From Candidatus Sulfuritelmatomonas gaucii (GTDB lineage Bacteria > Acidobacteriota > Terriglobia > Terriglobales > Acidobacteriaceae), in NCBI GenBank assembly GCA_900290245.1, contig OKRB01000078.1, positions 94,827 through 158,826 of the forward strand: DNA of 64,000 nt. The letters run 5' to 3'. The first letter of the stretch is position 1; each line of letters opens with the position of its first letter. The position numbers and the translations under genes were made by a program. The notes beneath the pieces are model-generated. The model had not been told where the DNA came from. It did no database searches and saw only the letters and a program-made list of their open reading frames with translations. Shown piece after piece: positions 60,463 to 64,000 of this stretch.

Positions 60463-61539
60463 GTGCCAAGCCGCAAAGAGATCCAGTGGTCGCAACTGAA
60501 GGTGGGGATGCTGGTTCTGGTCGCCACCGCCGTCCTCGTCGCACTCATTTTCCTCATGACCGGAGCCTCGGGCGGGCTCTTCGCGCACCAGGTCGTCTTG
60601 CGGTGTTACTTCCCCAATGCCTCCGGATTAAAAGTTGGAGCTCCGGTTACGCTGGAAGGCGTCACCATCGGCAATGTCGCACACATGCGGATCGACCAGT
60701 CGCACAATCCCAACCCGGTCGAGGTGGTGATGCGGGTGAGCGCCGTGTCGCTGCGCGACCTGCACACCGATTCCACTGCACAGATCACCACCGCCGGAGT
60801 CCTGGGCGACAGCTTCGTCGATATTGACTCCAAAGACGCGACAGGCCCCCCGCCGTTGAACAATGGCGAACTCCAGCAGTCAGGCGCGCCGACGATCCAG
60901 TCGGTCATCAACACCAGCCAGGTCTCCATCCAGGAGATCAATCGACTGATCCGCAAGATTGAGGTACTGACTGACACCCTGAATAGCAGCCGAGGCACCG
61001 TTGGCGAACTTCTCAACGATCCCGGAATGAAGAAAAAGGTGGTGTCGATCGCATCGGATCTCCAGACGATCACGGCAACTGTCGCACAGGGGAAGGGTTC
61101 GCTGGGCGAATTGATCAGTGACAATACGCTTGCTACAAAACTGAATACGGCGGTAGACCAGCTCAATACACTCACAGCCAATCTGAATGCCGGCAAAGGC
61201 ACCGCGGGCAAGTTTCTCAATGACGAGACGGCGTTTAACAACTTCAACTCCGCCATGTCGAACTTGAACCAGATCCTTGCTTCGATCAACGCCGGCAATG
61301 GCGCAATCGGCAAGATGACAAAAGATCCCGAAACTGCCAAAAAGCTAACCGATTTGATCGCAAACCTCGATAGCATTTTGAAGAATCTGAATGAGGGCGA
61401 AGGGTCGGCTGGGCAGTTCCTGAAGAATCGTTCGCTTTACAATCACGCGGACCAGACTTTGGACCAGGCGCAGCAGCTGGTCAAAGGCATGCGCGAGGAT
61501 CCAAAGAAGTACCTTGTGATCCAGTTGAAGCTGTTTTGA
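60463..61539 (+). CDS. MlaD/MCE family protein
   Basis: GTG start; N-terminal TM; LRCYFPNASGLKVGAPVTLEGVTIGNVAHM MCE domain; helical repeats GKGTAGKFLNDE / GNGAIGKMTKDPE / GEGSAGQFLKN. Confidence 0.9.
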   Translation: MPSRKEIQWSQLKVGMLVLVATAVLVALIFLMTGASGGLFAHQVVLRCYFPNASGLKVGAPVTLEGVTIGNVAHMRIDQSHNPNPVEVVMRVSAVSLRDLHTDSTAQITTAGVLGDSFVDIDSKDATGPPPLNNGELQQSGAPTIQSVINTSQVSIQEINRLIRKIEVLTDTLNSSRGTVGELLNDPGMKKKVVSIASDLQTITATVAQGKGSLGELISDNTLATKLNTAVDQLNTLTANLNAGKGTAGKFLNDETAFNNFNSAMSNLNQILASINAGNGAIGKMTKDPETAKKLTDLIANLDSILKNLNEGEGSAGQFLKNRSLYNHADQTLDQAQQLVKGMREDPKKYLVIQLKLF

Positions 61540-61679
61540 GAAATTGACTTGGGGTTTGGGCAGATCGGTCGCGCTTGTGGGTCCTGCCCGAGGCCCATTG
61601 CAATGAAATCGACCCCGATTACCCAAAATAAGTGAACCGCTGGACTCGGCGCAGCGCATAGAGGCTCAATGGAGGTTCG

Positions 61680-62303
61680 ATGCGCCTGAACCCAGCAGTG
61701 GCGGCCTTTGTGTCTGCGCTAGCAGTTTCAATTCCCTTCCTCATTCGTTTCGCTCCCACAGCAAATGCCGCCTCAAGCGGTGTTCCCGCCTATGCGGCTA
61801 ACGGGGAACTGCTGCCCGTGGGAAATTACCGGGAATGGATCTACCTGACATCCGGCATCGACATGAGTTACAACGCCAAGCCCGCGGATATGACCATGTT
61901 CGATAATGTGTTCGTCAATCCTGAAGCGTACCGCAGCTTTCTGGCCACGGGCACATGGCCCGACAAGACGGTTCTGGTCCTTGAGGTCCGCGAGGCAAAG
62001 AGCAAAGGGTCGATCAACCAGCACGGCCATTTCCAGGGCGAAGAGCTGATGGGATTCGAGGTGCATGTCAAGGATCAGGCGCGGTTCCCGGGCAAGTGGG
62101 CGTTTTTCGACTTCGATTCGCCAACAAAGAATGGCACTCTGATTCCGCAAGGCGCCCCGTGCTACTCGTGCCACGCGGCACACGCTGCAGTGGACACGAC
62201 GTTCGTGCAGTTCTATCCGACGCTGCTGCCGATCGCCGAACTGAAGAAGACGCTGAGCGAAGCGTATCTGAAGGACGAGGCAGCGCAAGCGCAGCCGAAC
62301 TGA
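61680..62303 (+). CDS. Cytochrome P460 family protein
   Basis: Signal peptide; YREWIYLTSGIDMSYN; NVFVNPEAYRSFLATGTWPDKTVLVLEVREA; CYSCHAAH heme motif. Confidence 0.87.
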   Translation: MRLNPAVAAFVSALAVSIPFLIRFAPTANAASSGVPAYAANGELLPVGNYREWIYLTSGIDMSYNAKPADMTMFDNVFVNPEAYRSFLATGTWPDKTVLVLEVREAKSKGSINQHGHFQGEELMGFEVHVKDQARFPGKWAFFDFDSPTKNGTLIPQGAPCYSCHAAHAAVDTTFVQFYPTLLPIAELKKTLSEAYLKDEAAQAQPN

Positions 62304-63254
62304 CTAATTTGCATTGGCGCAGCGATAAACCATCCAGAATTCAAGGAACGCCTTGAGCCGAACCGCCTGGAAGAAGTCGTTGGCGATGCAATAGACGATA
62401 AGAGAGACGGCCATGGCTACGTGCAGCGCGCCCGGCCCCACCTCCTCTACAAATGGGACTGGCGCGGACGAAAACACCATGGTCAGCACCAGGAGCGCCA
62501 GCTTGACGATGCCCATCACGAGGTTCACCTCGGCGAGCTTGCCAGTGAATTGTTTTCCCAGCCTCAGGCTTTGACCAAGCGCGGAAAAAACTGAGCGGTG
62601 CTCCAGCAAAGCCACGAATGCAGCGATTGAGAATGGCCAGCTCAACAGCGCAAATGCTGTGAAGAATCCCAGAGAGAGAAAGATCGCCCAGACGAAATAG
62701 CCGACCAGATCCGGTTCGGCGCCGACCAAGATATGTGTAGCGGCCGCCCATTGCATCGAGCGAAACCATCCCCAATACGTGAGCCCCAGCAGAATAAGCC
62801 AACCCGCCTGAAGAGCCATCATCGTCAGCGGCCGGAACGGCACCTTGCCTACCGCAGACGGCGCATCTTGCCCGGAAAGCCGCACCAACAGCCAATTGCG
62901 CCCCAGGCCGGAGAGCACGACCCATGCCAGCGCTGCTGCTGGTAGCAGCCATTGCATCACGGCCAAAACATGGGGCTGGTAATACGAAATGACGTTGGCG
63001 ATCTGCAATGACGATGCCCAGGGATCCTGCAAACTCACGGCGTCGAATCCTGAGGTATCGAGAGGATAGACAGTGAGCAGACGCTGTATCTGCTGCCAGC
63101 ACACGAAAAGAAACGGGATCCCAAAGAGCCAGCGCCATGCAAGCTCAATGCCGAGGAGAGAGGGCCGGCGGAACACGTCGCTAATGTGCTCAACCAGCAA
63201 CTGCGTCCCGCGGACAGGCCTGGCGCGAACGTCTGCCATCAAAGCAGACCTCAC
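62304..63254 (-). CDS. Hypothetical multi-pass membrane protein
   Basis: Several TM helices (WLFGIPFLFVCWQQI, AGWLILLGLTYWGWF, FFTAFALLSWPFSIAAFVALL); 4-bp overlap with leuS end. Confidence 0.65.
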   Translation of the reverse strand: MRSALMADVRARPVRGTQLLVEHISDVFRRPSLLGIELAWRWLFGIPFLFVCWQQIQRLLTVYPLDTSGFDAVSLQDPWASSLQIANVISYYQPHVLAVMQWLLPAAALAWVVLSGLGRNWLLVRLSGQDAPSAVGKVPFRPLTMMALQAGWLILLGLTYWGWFRSMQWAAATHILVGAEPDLVGYFVWAIFLSLGFFTAFALLSWPFSIAAFVALLEHRSVFSALGQSLRLGKQFTGKLAEVNLVMGIVKLALLVLTMVFSSAPVPFVEEVGPGALHVAMAVSLIVYCIANDFFQAVRLKAFLEFWMVYRCANAN

Positions 63255-64000
63255 TTCACAACCAGGTTGACAGCCCTGCCCGGCACCACGATAACTTTGG
63301 CAACGGTCTTGGTGGCCGCGCGGAGGCGCACTTTTTCATCGGCCAGTGCCGCGGCTTCGATAGTTTTGGCGTCGGCTCCGGCGGCAACTCGTACGACCGA
63401 GATGAGCTTGCCGTTGATCTGCACAGGAATCTCAATCTCGTCTTCTTTGGCGAGGCTGGGATCGCTCCTGGGCCAGGATGCGCGCAATATTGCGCCTTCC
63501 CCGCCCAACTGCTCCCATAGCTCCGCCGCAAGAAATGGAGCGAAGGGTGCCAGCAGCAGGGCCAGCGTCCGCAACAGTTCGCGCACGACCGGAGCCGGAA
63601 TCTCACCTGCCGCCAGTTGTGCATCGGCAGCCTGCAGTTCGTTCACGAGCTCCATGATCGCAGCCACGCACGTGTTGAAGTGCCAGCGGCCTTCAAAATC
63701 GAGCGTGATCTTGGCGATCGTCTGGTGCAGCTTCCGCCGCAGTTGCACAGCGCTTCCATTTGCTGCGATCGATGGCTTCGCGGCCTCAGAACGTGCCACC
63801 GGAGCGTACTTCGTCGCGAGACGCCACACGCGGCCCAAAAAGCGGCTCACACCGGCGACGCCGTCTTCCTGCCAGTCGAGATCGCGGTCGGGCGGTGCGG
63901 CAAAGAGCGCGTACATCCGCGTTGCATCGGCGCCGTAGCGGGCAACCATGTCATCGGGCGACACCACGTTGCCCTTCGACTTCGACATCTTCGCGCCATC
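63251..64000 (-). CDS. leuS: Leucyl-tRNA synthetase, C-terminal part (continues past window)
   Basis: KMSKSKGNVVSPDDMVARYGADATRMYALFAAPPDRDLDWQEDGVAGVSRFLGRVWRL; anticodon-binding domain and C-terminal IVVPGRAVNLVVK. Confidence 0.95.
   Translation of the reverse strand, partial: DGAKMSKSKGNVVSPDDMVARYGADATRMYALFAAPPDRDLDWQEDGVAGVSRFLGRVWRLATKYAPVARSEAAKPSIAANGSAVQLRRKLHQTIAKITLDFEGRWHFNTCVAAIMELVNELQAADAQLAAGEIPAPVVRELLRTLALLLAPFAPFLAAELWEQLGGEGAILRASWPRSDPSLAKEDEIEIPVQINGKLISVVRVAAGADAKTIEAAALADEKVRLRAATKTVAKVIVVPGRAVNLVVK

Overview
This 64-kb, gene-dense, GC-rich bacterial chromosomal window looks like Acidobacteriota (Terriglobia-type gene content; inferred from protein families, not tested). 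It is mostly core and housekeeping genes: rpsO-pnp, miaB, carA/carB, lepB, murQ, recG, acpS, a leuS 3' part, cellulose synthase bcs, and a LolC/E-type permease. The rest is typical acidobacterial accessory genes: Gfo/Idh/MocA oxidoreductases, BlaI/BlaR1, FecR-like, DUF4382, a trypsin-like secreted protein, GvpF/L and YpdA. I saw no CRISPR array, prophage, transposase, rRNA or convincing tRNA. The most interesting observations are: (1) a likely flagellar-cluster deletion scar at ~12.8-13.66 kb, where a truncated receiver-type regulator runs out of frame into the isolated C-terminus of the flagellar hook protein FlgE; (2) an apparent BcsA-BcsB fusion at the left edge; (3) recG split by a frameshift with missing sequence at ~57.54 kb; (4) a phase-coherent 7-bp intergenic repeat at two loci; (5) a BlaI-type operator abutting the blaI start codon, suggesting a leaderless mRNA; (6) an orphan GvpF/L gene; (7) a DapA-family enzyme with a ~58-aa Pro/Ala-rich insertion. 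All family assignments come from reading the translations; no database search was run.
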